DNA of 28,067 nucleotides from JACQFZ01 sp045810625 (GCA_045810625.1 JBJMVQ010000054.1:1-28067); one strand, 5' to 3'; counted from the stretch's first letter, positions 16,746 to 24,062 are shown. The notes: generated by a model not told the origin, from the sequence alone. Program-made: numbers and translations.

Positions 16746-17516
16746 ATGCGCCTCGCCACCTGGAACGTTAACTCGATTCGCGCACGTCTGTCTCACGTTC
16801 TCGACTGGCTCGCCGCGCACCAGCCGGACGTTCTATGTTTGCAGGAAACAAAAGTCGAGGACGCGGAGTTTCCTTACGAACCGATTCGGGCCGCGGGCTA
16901 CCACGTTACGCACGTCGGCCAGAAGGCGTACAACGGCGTCGCGACGCTGACGCGGGTGCCGGTAACCGAAGTCGCCCCCGCGCCGCCCGGGCTCGACGGC
17001 GAGCAGAAGCGCGTGACGACCGTAACGATCGGCGGCGTGCGCGTCGTCAACGTCTACGTCCCCAATGGCGAGCGGGTCGGCTCGCCCAAATACGAATTCA
17101 AGCTGCGGTGGCTCGGCGCGCTACGCCTGTACCTCGCTGCCGAGCTATCGCGTCATTCCTTGCTCGTTATCGTCGGAGACTTCAACGTCGCACCGGAAAA
17201 TCGCGACGTATACGACCCCCGCCTGTGGCAAAACCAGGTGCTATTCAGCGAGCCTGAACGTGCGGCGCTGAAAAGCGTCGTCGATACGGGCCTTGTTGAT
17301 GTCTTCCGTCGATTCGAGCAGCCGCCCGGGAGCTACACGTGGTGGGATTACCGCCAGGGCGCTTTCCGGCGGAACCAAGGTCTGCGCATCGACCATATCC
17401 TGTGCAGCTCCGCTCTGGCCGAACAGTGTCGCTCGTGCACCATCGACACCGCCCCGCGCCGGTTAGAGCGGCCGTCCGACCACGCTCCCGTCGTCGCCGA
17501 GTTCGACTTGGCCTAA
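16746..17516 (+). CDS. xthA: Exodeoxyribonuclease III
   Basis: AP endonuclease and 3'-5' exonuclease of base excision repair, 256 aa. It begins MRLATWNVNSIRARL and has LCLQETKV with the metal-binding Glu34, VYVPNGERVGSPKY, VIVGDFNVAPENRDVYDP with the catalytic Asp/Asn pair, WWDYRQGAFRRNQGLRIDHIL, and the C-terminal SDHAPVVAEF with the catalytic His. I chose ATG 16746, as in the family; an upstream in-frame ATG at 16698 would add 16 unrelated residues. It appears monocistronic: structured non-coding DNA lies upstream, and a separately regulated iron locus begins downstream. Confidence 0.95.
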   Translation: MRLATWNVNSIRARLSHVLDWLAAHQPDVLCLQETKVEDAEFPYEPIRAAGYHVTHVGQKAYNGVATLTRVPVTEVAPAPPGLDGEQKRVTTVTIGGVRVVNVYVPNGERVGSPKYEFKLRWLGALRLYLAAELSRHSLLVIVGDFNVAPENRDVYDPRLWQNQVLFSEPERAALKSVVDTGLVDVFRRFEQPPGSYTWWDYRQGAFRRNQGLRIDHILCSSALAEQCRSCTIDTAPRRLERPSDHAPVVAEFDLA

Positions 17517-17594
17517 AACACTCCGTTTACCGCCTCGCCGTTACGAGGGTCTTTACCCGCGTATCGCTTGTTTTCGAGCCGTTTTAAATCTAAA

Positions 17595-17632
17595 TGAGAA
17601 TGATTTGCATTCCACGCGCGGATATGGATAAT
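17595..17632 (+). promoter_or_regulatory. Fur-box-like operator overlapping a sigma70-type promoter
   Basis: The 15-mer TGAGAATGATTTGCA at 17595-17609 matches the 7-1-7 Fur consensus (TGATAAT-N-ATTATCA) at 12 of 14 positions. Overlapping it is a possible -35 TTGCAT (17605-17610), with a -10 GATAAT (17627-17632) after a 16-base spacer. The first cupredoxin gene starts 31 bases downstream. This arrangement would let Fur with bound iron block transcription of the FTR locus. Seen in sequence; binding is inferred. Confidence 0.7.
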
Positions 17633-17663
17633 GCCCCTTCAAGGATTGATACGGGAGAGACCA

Positions 17664-18011
17664 ATGAGTCCAAAAACAGTCGCGCTCCGTCCTATCGCCG
17701 CCGTCGTGCTGGCGCTCAGTCTTTCGGGTTTCGTAGCCGCGGCGGACGTGCCGACGTTTCAGCTGACCGCGAAGGACGGCCGGTTTGCGCCGGACACACT
17801 GGAAGTTCCGGCGGGTAAGAAATTCAAACTCATCGTCAACAACGAAGGGCCGGGACCGGAAGAGTTCGAGAGCCACGAGCTCAATCGGGAGAAAGTCATC
17901 CCGGCGGGCCAGAAGGCAGAGATCTTCCTCGGACCGCTGAAGGCCGGCACTTACGGATTCTTCGGGGAGTTTCATCCCCAGACGGCAAAAGGACAGATTG
18001 TCGCGAAGTAA
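17664..18011 (+). CDS. Cupredoxin-domain periplasmic protein, FtrB-like (copy 1)
   Basis: A 115-aa exported protein: signal peptide about 1-27 (ending VAAA), then one cupredoxin domain (PTFQLTAKDGRFAPDTLEVPAG, VNNEGPGPEEFESHEL, YGFFGEFHPQTAKG). Proteins of this kind are the periplasmic partner (FtrB) of FTR1-type permeases, thought to oxidise or hand over iron. The mature part has no cysteine, so a classical type 1 blue copper site is impossible; Glu/His residues in PEEFESHEL and EFHPQT are candidate metal ligands. The start ATG 17664 has a GGGAGAG ribosome binding site. It is the first gene after the Fur-like box, 18 bases before the permease. A close paralogue lies at 22133. Confidence 0.85.
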   Translation: MSPKTVALRPIAAVVLALSLSGFVAAADVPTFQLTAKDGRFAPDTLEVPAGKKFKLIVNNEGPGPEEFESHELNREKVIPAGQKAEIFLGPLKAGTYGFFGEFHPQTAKGQIVAK

Positions 18012-18029
18012 CGCGAAGGACAGGTACTT

Positions 18030-18875
18030 ATGTTTGCGACGGCGGTAATTGTTTGGCGTGAAGTACTGGAAGCGGCGATGGTAGTCGGGCTCGTCATGGC
18101 GGCGGCACGCGGGTTGCGCGGTCGAGGCGTATGGATCGGGTCAGGTGTCGCCGGCGGGATTGCAGGTGCCGGGATCGTCGCCGCGTTCGCGGGCAGTATC
18201 GCTGCCGCGGCGCAAGGCATGGGCCAGGAAATCTTCAACGCCGCCGTGCTCTTCGCCGCCGTCGGCATGCTCGGCTGGCACAACGTATGGATGTCCCGGC
18301 ACGGCGCCGAGTTGGCCGTGCAAATCAAAGCGGTCGGCCGTGACGTAATGGCAGGCGTGCGTCCCCAATATCTGCTGGCGACGGTCGTCGGACTGGCCGT
18401 GCTGCGCGAAGGCTCGGAAGTTGTTCTCTTCCTCTACGGTATCGCGATCGCTCAACAGGATCAGCCGTCCGCGATGTGGACGGGTGCATTCGTCGGTCTC
18501 GCGCTCGGCGCGGGAATGGGATTGCTCCTTTACTTGGGCCTGCTCCGCCTCGCCGCGCGCCACCTTTTCGCCGTGACGGGCTGGCTCATCGCGCTGCTCG
18601 CCGCGGGCATGGCGGCGCAGGGCGCCGGTTTTCTGGTACAGGCGGACGTGCTGCCGTCGTTGCGCGAGCCGCTTTGGGACACGTCCGCCTGGTTGTCGCA
18701 GAAGGATTTGCTCGGACACGTGTTGCAGGTACTCGTCGGCTACATCGATCGTCCCGCCGGCATGCAAGTGCTTTTTTACGCGGTGACGCTTGCGACGATT
18801 TTGATTTTGTCTCGACTCTACGGCTCGTTCCCGGCTCGTCCGCAGAAGACCAATGCTGTGGGAGCAACGAATTAA
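18030..18875 (+). CDS. ftrC: FTR1 family iron permease, FtrC-like
   Basis: Inner-membrane iron permease of 281 aa with about seven hydrophobic segments. Two RExxE iron-binding motifs are present, the family hallmark: REVLE at residues 10-14 in the first helix and REGSE at 126-130 (VLREGSEVVLFLYG). In FTR systems of Bordetella, Brucella and Burkholderia this permease works with FtrA, FtrB and FtrD. An AAGGACAGG ribosome binding region precedes ATG 18030. The gene sits directly downstream of cupredoxin copy 1 and probably shares its Fur-controlled transcript. Confidence 0.92.
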   Translation: MFATAVIVWREVLEAAMVVGLVMAAARGLRGRGVWIGSGVAGGIAGAGIVAAFAGSIAAAAQGMGQEIFNAAVLFAAVGMLGWHNVWMSRHGAELAVQIKAVGRDVMAGVRPQYLLATVVGLAVLREGSEVVLFLYGIAIAQQDQPSAMWTGAFVGLALGAGMGLLLYLGLLRLAARHLFAVTGWLIALLAAGMAAQGAGFLVQADVLPSLREPLWDTSAWLSQKDLLGHVLQVLVGYIDRPAGMQVLFYAVTLATILILSRLYGSFPARPQKTNAVGATN

Positions 18876-18914
18876 TACGCGACGACTAAACCAATGAGCA
18901 TCCGTGGAGCGCGC

Positions 18915-19109
18915 ATGATCGGCGAGAAGGACGATAAGCGGGGTGCCGCCAAGATTTCCAACACTTCGGGACGTGCACCGGCGCGCCCGATTCCGCGGGT
19001 GCCGAGCCAAGCGCTGTTGGGCAACCACGGTCAGCTCATCATTGAGCACGCAGGACGCGAGTACGTGCTGCGGCGGACGAGTACCGGCAAGCTGATTCTT
19101 ACGGCTTGA
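18915..19109 (+). CDS. hemP: Hemin uptake protein HemP
   Basis: Small basic protein (64 aa) with the HemP C-terminal signature: PSQALLGNHGQLIIEHAGREYVLRRTSTGKLILTA. HemP family members are encoded next to hemin receptors and in Burkholderia have been implicated in control of hemin uptake. I chose ATG 18915 because GGAG lies 5 bases upstream; an in-frame ATG at 18894 gives 71 aa but lacks a ribosome binding site. No TonB-dependent receptor is next to it here. It ends the first half of the FTR locus. Confidence 0.82.
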   Translation: MIGEKDDKRGAAKISNTSGRAPARPIPRVPSQALLGNHGQLIIEHAGREYVLRRTSTGKLILTA

Positions 19110-19260
19110 GCGAATTGAATAGGCTGCTCTTCGAACAATATCGCAGCAACAACGAATTAACGAAGATGTCCTAGCCAGCCACCCCGCGTCGGGGCAGCCA
19201 GCCAATCGAACGTTGTCTCCTGGGCAATCGTTCCAGCGGTTTCCGTCCGCTGTTGGGTGT

Positions 19261-19307
19261 CCGCGCGCGACGCTGCTGCTGCCTGCGCCGCGCGCGGCAA
19301 TTTTTTT
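19261..19307 (+). terminator. GC-rich hairpin followed by a T-tract, probable intrinsic terminator
   Basis: CCGCGCGCG at 19261-19269 pairs with CGCGCGCGG at 19289-19297 (9 bp, 19-base loop), followed by CAA and seven T at 19301-19307. A shorter self-hairpin, GCCGCGCGCGGC, is an alternative. It lies between hemP and the barrel protein gene and would end the first transcript; being 30 bases before the next start, it could also attenuate the second half. Confidence 0.55.
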
Positions 19308-19336
19308 GGGTATCGATATGAAAAAAGGGGAATGGC

Positions 19337-20113
19337 ATGTCTCGAACTAAGTTAGTCACTGCAGGGATCGGCGCGCTCGCGCTATTTGCAAGCTTCGAAG
19401 CTTCGGCGATCAACTACTTCGAGCTCGAAGTCTATCCGTATCAGACGGCGAGCAAGGGCGAGGTTGAGTTGGAGAACTTCACAACTCACACATCGCGCGG
19501 AACGAAAGACGCGCCGGAACCGGACAACAATAAAGGCCTCACGCGCACGACGTTCGAGTTCGCGTATGGCGTGACCGACAAAACCGAGGTGGCGTATTAC
19601 CGCGACTACGCGCGTGCCCGCGGCGACAACTTCGAGTACGCGGCGAGCCGCTACCGCGTTCGCACGCGTTTCTTCGAGAAGGGCGAGCTGCCGGTCGATC
19701 TCGGCGCCTATGCCGAGCTCGAATACCCGCATCAGGAAGCCGGCGAGGAAAAAGAGGTCGAAGCGGAGTTGCGTTTAATTTTGGAAAAAGATTTTGGCCG
19801 CTGGACGTTCGATCTCAACCCGATCTTCGAAAAGGCACTGAAGGGACCGGATCGCGAGGAGGGCTGGGAGCTGCAATACGCGATGTCGCTCATCTACCGG
19901 CCGAGTGAATACTGGCAGCCGCGTCTCGACATGTTCGGCGACTTCGGTCCGATTAGGGATTTCGAGCCGCGCGACGAGCAGAAGCATCTGATATCGCCTG
20001 CCGTCGATTTCCGCCTGGGTCGCGGCCTCTTCGCAACGCTGGGCGTCGCGTTCGGTCTGACAGACGCTACCGAGCAGCGGCTCGTGCGGGCACGCATCGA
20101 GTGGGAGTTCTAA
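19337..20113 (+). CDS. Putative outer-membrane beta-barrel protein in the iron locus
   Basis: A 258-aa exported protein I cannot assign to a named family. Residues 1-24 form a signal peptide (ASFEASA/INYF). The mature part is rich in alternating aromatic/charged strands (TTFEFAYGVTDKTEVAYYRDY, YRVRTRFFEKGELPVDLGAYAELEY, WTFDLNPIFEKAL, LFATLGVAFGLTD) and ends in WEF. A C-terminal Phe is typical of outer-membrane barrels recognised by BamA. It is acidic and has no cysteine. The ribosome binding site GGGGAA precedes ATG 19337. Placement 3 bases before the P19-like gene suggests a passage or accessory role for the metal; that is inference. Confidence 0.65.
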   Translation: MSRTKLVTAGIGALALFASFEASAINYFELEVYPYQTASKGEVELENFTTHTSRGTKDAPEPDNNKGLTRTTFEFAYGVTDKTEVAYYRDYARARGDNFEYAASRYRVRTRFFEKGELPVDLGAYAELEYPHQEAGEEKEVEAELRLILEKDFGRWTFDLNPIFEKALKGPDREEGWELQYAMSLIYRPSEYWQPRLDMFGDFGPIRDFEPRDEQKHLISPAVDFRLGRGLFATLGVAFGLTDATEQRLVRARIEWEF

Positions 20114-20116
20114 AGC

Positions 20117-20680
20117 GTGAGTGAACGTACCGGCATTTTCCGCCAGCGCGATCTTTGGTATCTCGTCGCCGCGTTGCTGTGGCCCGCCGCGGTGCCGGCG
20201 GTCGAGTATCCGATCGGCCGGCCGCAACAGCGTGCCGGTATCGAGATCGCGGCCGTGTACTTGCAGCCGGTGCAGATGGAACCGGACGGGATGATGCGAA
20301 AGGCGTCCGAGTCCGATATTCACATCGAGGCGGATATTCATGCCCTCGCGAACAACGCCAACGGTTTTCCGGAAGGCGCCTGGATGCCGTACCTCCAAGT
20401 GAAATACGAGATCACGAAGGCCGGCGGCGGCGAAACGATCGCGGGGGAAATGATGCCGATGGTGGCGAACGACGGACCGCACTACGGCGACAACGTGAAG
20501 CTCATCGGACCTGGCAAGTATCGGGTCAAGTACTCGATCGCGCCGCCCATACAATACGAAGGCGGCAAGCATTTCGGCCGGCATACCGATCGACTCACCG
20601 GTGTGCGGCCGTGGTTCAAACCTTTCGAAGTCGAATACGAATTCACCTATGCAGGCATCGGGAAGAAGGGGGCGTATTAG
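20117..20680 (+). CDS. ftrA: Periplasmic iron-binding protein, P19/FtrA/Tp34 family
   Basis: A 187-aa exported protein of the P19 family, which binds iron with copper in the periplasm and feeds FTR1 permeases. Signal-anchor-like residues 13-28 precede the mature EYPIGRPQQRAGIEIAAVYLQPVQMEPDGM. Family metal ligands are intact: His69 and Glu71 in SDIHIEADIH, Met115 in MMPMVANDGPH, His122, and His156 in FGRHTD. WFKPFEVEYEF closes the domain. The start is GTG at 20117, 3 bases after the barrel gene's stop, with the overlapping TAAAGCGTGA context suggesting coupling. Confidence 0.9.
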   Translation: MSERTGIFRQRDLWYLVAALLWPAAVPAVEYPIGRPQQRAGIEIAAVYLQPVQMEPDGMMRKASESDIHIEADIHALANNANGFPEGAWMPYLQVKYEITKAGGGETIAGEMMPMVANDGPHYGDNVKLIGPGKYRVKYSIAPPIQYEGGKHFGRHTDRLTGVRPWFKPFEVEYEFTYAGIGKKGAY

Positions 20681-22127
20681 TGGTGGATGGTGCTGGTTCA
20701 GCAATGCGGGCGTGTTTTTCGGAGCGTTCGCGCTGGGCTGCGCCGCCGCGGCGGCCGAACCAACGGAGACGCAAAAGGAACTGCAGGAGCTCAGGCGCCG
20801 GGTCGAGAAGCTCGAAAGCCGGAACGCTGAGCTCGAGCGCGCGCTGAAAAGCGAACGCGTGAGCGAGACCGAACCCGAGCTGGTCACGCGGCTCAAGGCC
20901 GTTGAGTTTCAAGCGCTCGGCATGCAAAAGCAGGCGCGCACGATCGAGAGCCTCGAGGGCATCAACGTCGGCGTCAGCTTCACCACCACGGCGCAGGCGG
21001 TTAACCGCGCAGCAACGACCGACAATACGGGAGAGAGCGAGCTCAATTACCGTGTCGACGTCGCGGTCAGCCTTCCAGGCGGCGAAATCGGTAATGCCGA
21101 GGGGAAGATCTTCGGTCAGATTCGCCTCGGCCAAGGCTTGGGCGTGACCGGTCTGCGTCCCACCTTCAGCTCGCCGAACGCGACCACGTTTCAATTGAGC
21201 GGCGTGTCGTCAGCCGAGGACAGCGATGCGCTCCTGGCGCAGGCGTGGTATCAGCTCGATGTGCCGCTGCCGGCGGGCGGGTACAAGCCTCAATCGCGCG
21301 AGAAGCTGACGATCAACTTCGGCAAGATCGATCCGTTCGTGTTCTTCGATCAGAACGCGGCGGCGAACGACGAGACCCGGCAATTCATCAATAACGTTTT
21401 CGTCCACAACGCGTTGCTCGATGCAGGGCGCGACACCGGCGCCGATGCGCACGGCTTTCAGCCGGGTTTACGGATGGCTTATGTGAGCGAGAAGCAGAAG
21501 CCGCTCACTTACGGCCTTTCGCTCGGCATCTTCGGCGCCGGTAAGGGCGCGCACTTCGAGAATAGCTTGCGCTCGCCTTTCGCGATTCTGCAGGCGGACA
21601 CGCACCGGAAATTTTTCCGGGGACTGGACGGCAACTACCGCGTGTATCTGTGGCGCAACGGGCAGGCAACGCCTTTCAACAATCCGTTCGATACGGCGAC
21701 CGAGCGCCATGCGGGTTGGGGTCTCAGCGCCGACCAGCGCGTGGGCGATACCGTGATGCTTTTCGCGCGCTACGGAAAGGAGACCCGCGGACGCGTGCAA
21801 TTCGATCGCGTAACCTCGCTCGGCGCAGAATGGGGCGGCGATCTTTGGAATCGCGCCGCGGACAGCGTCGGCGTCGCGTTCGGCCGTCTGCGAAGCAGCG
21901 ACGCATTTCGCGTCGACGCGCCAACGCTCGATGCCGACGCCGACAGCGCGCCGGATTTCGGCTATGCGCCCGACACGGCGGAAGAGGTGATCGAGCTTTA
22001 CTACCGCTATCGCGTGCACAAGCAATTCGAGCTCTCGCCCGACGCGCAGTGGATCCGCAATCCGGGCGGAAGCTCGACGGCAGCGGACGCCAAGCTGATC
22101 GGGCTGCGCGCGCAGGTGACGTTCTAG
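20649..22127 (+). CDS. OprB-like outer-membrane porin with N-terminal coiled coil
   Basis: Exported protein of about 492 aa with a carbohydrate-porin (OprB-like) look. A signal peptide ends around GCAAAAA/EPT. A coiled coil follows (ELQELRRRVEKLESRNAELE), then a long barrel region with RLGQGLGVTGLRP, YQLDVPLPAGGY, LTINFGKIDPFVFFDQNA, NGNYR-like DGNYRVYLWRNG, HAGWGLSADQRVGDTVMLFARYG, and a final QVTF. The start is uncertain: ATG 20649 gives a plausible basic n-region (MQASGRRGR) but overlaps ftrA by 32 bases; GTG 20712 would give a very short leader. Whether it passes iron chelates or something else is unknown. An OprB-like porin inside an FTR cluster is unusual as far as I know. Confidence 0.78.
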   Translation: MQASGRRGRISGGWCWFSNAGVFFGAFALGCAAAAAEPTETQKELQELRRRVEKLESRNAELERALKSERVSETEPELVTRLKAVEFQALGMQKQARTIESLEGINVGVSFTTTAQAVNRAATTDNTGESELNYRVDVAVSLPGGEIGNAEGKIFGQIRLGQGLGVTGLRPTFSSPNATTFQLSGVSSAEDSDALLAQAWYQLDVPLPAGGYKPQSREKLTINFGKIDPFVFFDQNAAANDETRQFINNVFVHNALLDAGRDTGADAHGFQPGLRMAYVSEKQKPLTYGLSLGIFGAGKGAHFENSLRSPFAILQADTHRKFFRGLDGNYRVYLWRNGQATPFNNPFDTATERHAGWGLSADQRVGDTVMLFARYGKETRGRVQFDRVTSLGAEWGGDLWNRAADSVGVAFGRLRSSDAFRVDAPTLDADADSAPDFGYAPDTAEEVIELYYRYRVHKQFELSPDAQWIRNPGGSSTAADAKLIGLRAQVTF

Positions 22128-22132
22128 CAACG

Positions 22133-22489
22133 ATGCCGATGCGCGTGCGATCGCGCATTGCACTTGGACTGATCGCGCTGGCGCTCGGCCTGCTTGTCGC
22201 GCCGCGCGTCGTGCGCGCGGAGGATCTCTACGCGGTCACGCTCGTCGCGAAAGACGGGCACTTCTTTCCCGAAACACTTCGCGTTCCAGCCGGTCGGAAA
22301 TTCAAAATCGTCATTCGGAACGAAGGCCAGGGCCCGGAAGAGTTCGAGAACGTGGAGTTGAAGCGCGAGAAAGTGCTGCCGGCGGGCGCGACATCGTTTC
22401 TGGTATTCGCACCGCTCAAGCCGGGCGTCTATCCGTTTTTCGGCGAATTTCATCCGGAGACGGCCAAAGGACGAATTGTCGTCGAGTAG
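22133..22489 (+). CDS. ftrB: Cupredoxin-domain periplasmic protein, FtrB-like (copy 2)
   Basis: A 118-aa exported cupredoxin. Signal peptide about 1-28 (GLIALALGLLVAPRVVRA). The mature part runs AKDGHFFPETLRVPAGRKFKIV, RNEGQGPEEFENVELKREKV, YPFFGEFHPETAKGRIVVE. It is clearly paralogous to the protein at 17664 with long identical stretches (GPEEFE, GEFHP, TAKG). It also lacks cysteine, so it cannot hold a classical blue copper centre. Two in-frame ATGs (22133, 22139) are possible starts. It precedes the FtrD-like gene by 6 bases, as FtrB does in known FTR operons, so this copy is the better positional match to ftrB. Confidence 0.85.
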   Translation: MPMRVRSRIALGLIALALGLLVAPRVVRAEDLYAVTLVAKDGHFFPETLRVPAGRKFKIVIRNEGQGPEEFENVELKREKVLPAGATSFLVFAPLKPGVYPFFGEFHPETAKGRIVVE

Positions 22490-22495
22490 ACCGCG

Positions 22496-23335
22496 ATGAT
22501 CGCCGCACGCGTGGAATCACCTTCAGCTCGATGGCTGCGTGCATTCGGCGAAGCGATGCAACGGCATCGCCGCGTGATTCTATGCGTTCAATGGACAGTC
22601 GTTGCGATTTACCTCGGGCTCGTGACGGTACCCGCTTTCCTGCCGCTGCCGCCGCAGGACGCGCATCTGTACGACAATCTCACGCTCGCCGCGCAGTTCG
22701 TGTTCTGGGGCATCTGGTGGCCGTTCGTCATGCTCAGCATGATGCTGATGGGCCGCGTCTGGTGCGGCGTCTTTTGTCCGGAAGGCGCGATCACCGAATA
22801 CGTGAGCCGGCACGGCCTCGGCCGCCGGATTCCCAAATGGTTGCGCTGGGGTGGTTGGCCCTTCGTCGCTTTCGTAACGACGACGGTTTACGGCCAGCTC
22901 GTGAGCGTCTACGAATATCCCAAAGCGACGCTGCTGGTTCTCGGCGGTTCGACGCTCGCCGCCGCGGTCGCCGGCTTCGTCTGTGGACGCGGCAAGCGCG
23001 TCTGGTGCCGCTACCTCTGCCCGGCCAATGGCGTGTTTCATTTGCTCGCGCGGCTGAGTCCCGTCCACTTTCACACCGATCCGCTCGCGTGGCGCGCGGC
23101 GCCGGCGCGCACGCCCGCGGTCGATTGCGCCCCGCTCGTCGATGTGCGCCATCTCTCGTCCATGGCGGCCTGCCACGCGTGCGGCCGTTGCAGCGGTCAT
23201 CGCGCTGCGGTGCAGTTGAAAGCGCGCTCGCCCGCGCAGGAAGTGCTGTCACTCGCGCCGCACGACGTCTCGCGGTGGGAAGTCGCGCTTCTGCTCTACG
23301 GCGTGCTCGGTGTTGCGCTCGGCGCGTTTCAGTAA
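22496..23335 (+). CDS. ftrD: FtrD-like polyferredoxin, N-terminal part up to an in-frame TAA
   Basis: Membrane 4Fe-4S protein (NapH-like) that in FTR systems is thought to supply or accept electrons during iron passage. This frame codes for 279 aa. It has helices around 28-50, 65-86, 120-137 and 145-163, and cysteine motifs at WCGVFCPEG (Cys90, Cys94), WCRYLCPANG (Cys171, Cys175) and CHACGRCSG (Cys226, Cys229, Cys232). It ends LGVALGAFQ-TAA at 23333-23335. The same frame continues without interruption for another 180 codons, and that downstream product looks like the normal C-terminal half. So this is probably a truncated or split ftrD; the iron-sulfur motifs lie before the stop, and only membrane segments are lost. 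Confidence 0.85.
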   Translation: MIAARVESPSARWLRAFGEAMQRHRRVILCVQWTVVAIYLGLVTVPAFLPLPPQDAHLYDNLTLAAQFVFWGIWWPFVMLSMMLMGRVWCGVFCPEGAITEYVSRHGLGRRIPKWLRWGGWPFVAFVTTTVYGQLVSVYEYPKATLLVLGGSTLAAAVAGFVCGRGKRVWCRYLCPANGVFHLLARLSPVHFHTDPLAWRAAPARTPAVDCAPLVDVRHLSSMAACHACGRCSGHRAAVQLKARSPAQEVLSLAPHDVSRWEVALLLYGVLGVALGAFQ

Positions 23336-23353
23336 AGCGCGAGCCCGTGGTTC

Positions 23354-23878
23354 GTGGCGATCAAGCAATCGGTCGCGACGTGGCTGATCGAGCACGATCA
23401 CCTTGCGCTGCTCGCGGACAACGCGCCGTGGTGGCTGCTGACACATTATCGCGAGGCGAACGACGTGTTCACATGGCTCGAGGGAATCCTGATCGTGCTC
23501 TATATCGCCGCCGTCGCGCTCATCGTCGGAACCTGGTTGCTGTTCTGCCTGCGGCTTGCCGCCGGCATCGTCGCGCGCGCGGGCGTTCATTGGCGTTTGG
23601 CGTACGCATTCATTCCTTTGGCGGGCGCGGTCGTGTTCGTGGGCCTGAGCATGCTCACCGTAACGATGTTGCGCGCGGAAGGTTTTGCGCTCTCCGGGGC
23701 ACCGGCTGTGCGAGTCGCGCTCCTTACGCTCGGTTTGGGTGCGAGCGCATGGTTGCTATGGCGAGCGCTCGCGGCAACGGGTGCCCGTGCGAGTCAGCGA
23801 TGGATGGCGTGCGGTGTCGGAACGGCGGGAGGCGCACCCATTCTTCTCGCGTACGACTTGCAGTTGTTCGTCTGGTAA
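23354..23878 (+). CDS. C-terminal membrane half of FtrD, separated by a stop codon
   Basis: A 174-aa frame opening with GTG at 23354, in the same reading frame as the FtrD-like gene and only 18 bases after its TAA. It reads straight on from codons for SASPWFVAIKQSVATWLIEHDHLAL, then NAPWWLLTHYREANDVFTW and four membrane helices (about 43-70, 80-103, 112-130, 150-170). There is no start-site signal upstream, so it is either not translated (a pseudogene fragment) or made by reinitiation or readthrough. It has no iron-sulfur motif of its own. I consider it the remainder of a gene spanning 22496-23878 (460 aa, close to the usual FtrD size). Confidence 0.7.
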   Translation: MAIKQSVATWLIEHDHLALLADNAPWWLLTHYREANDVFTWLEGILIVLYIAAVALIVGTWLLFCLRLAAGIVARAGVHWRLAYAFIPLAGAVVFVGLSMLTVTMLRAEGFALSGAPAVRVALLTLGLGASAWLLWRALAATGARASQRWMACGVGTAGGAPILLAYDLQLFVW

Positions 23879-24020
23879 ATTCCAAACGTGGTCGTTGTCG
23901 GACCGCTCGCCTGTCGAAATGCGGAAAGCTCGAAGGGCGAAAAGACCCGAGCCGTGGCGGCCGTCAAACACCTGTACCACACGGGCCAGAGAGCGCGTAC
24001 AACCGTACAATGACTGTGGC

Positions 24021-24049
24021 TTGGCGTCGTTCCGGCGCTGAGATATAGT
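24021..24049 (+). promoter_or_regulatory. Sigma70-type promoter ahead of the glycine riboswitch
   Basis: TTGGCG (24021-24026) and TATAGT (24044-24049) are separated by exactly 17 bases. Transcription would start around 24056, just upstream of the first riboswitch aptamer. The rest of the 23879-24020 stretch shows nothing I can name. Confidence 0.65.
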
Positions 24050-24062
24050 GCGCGACTCGCTA

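Noticed and set aside
19182..19194. CCCCG/CGGGG hairpin after hemP considered as a terminator
   Set aside because: Only 5 bp with a 3-base loop and no following T-tract; the hairpin at 19261-19307 is a better candidate.
18141..19205. 354-aa open frame on the minus strand
   Set aside because: Antisense to ftrC and hemP, both of which have clear family motifs.
22531..24048. 505-aa open frame on the plus strand
   Set aside because: Overlaps the FtrD frame and the gcv promoter in another phase; the product is arginine-rich and low-complexity, typical of an out-of-frame reading.
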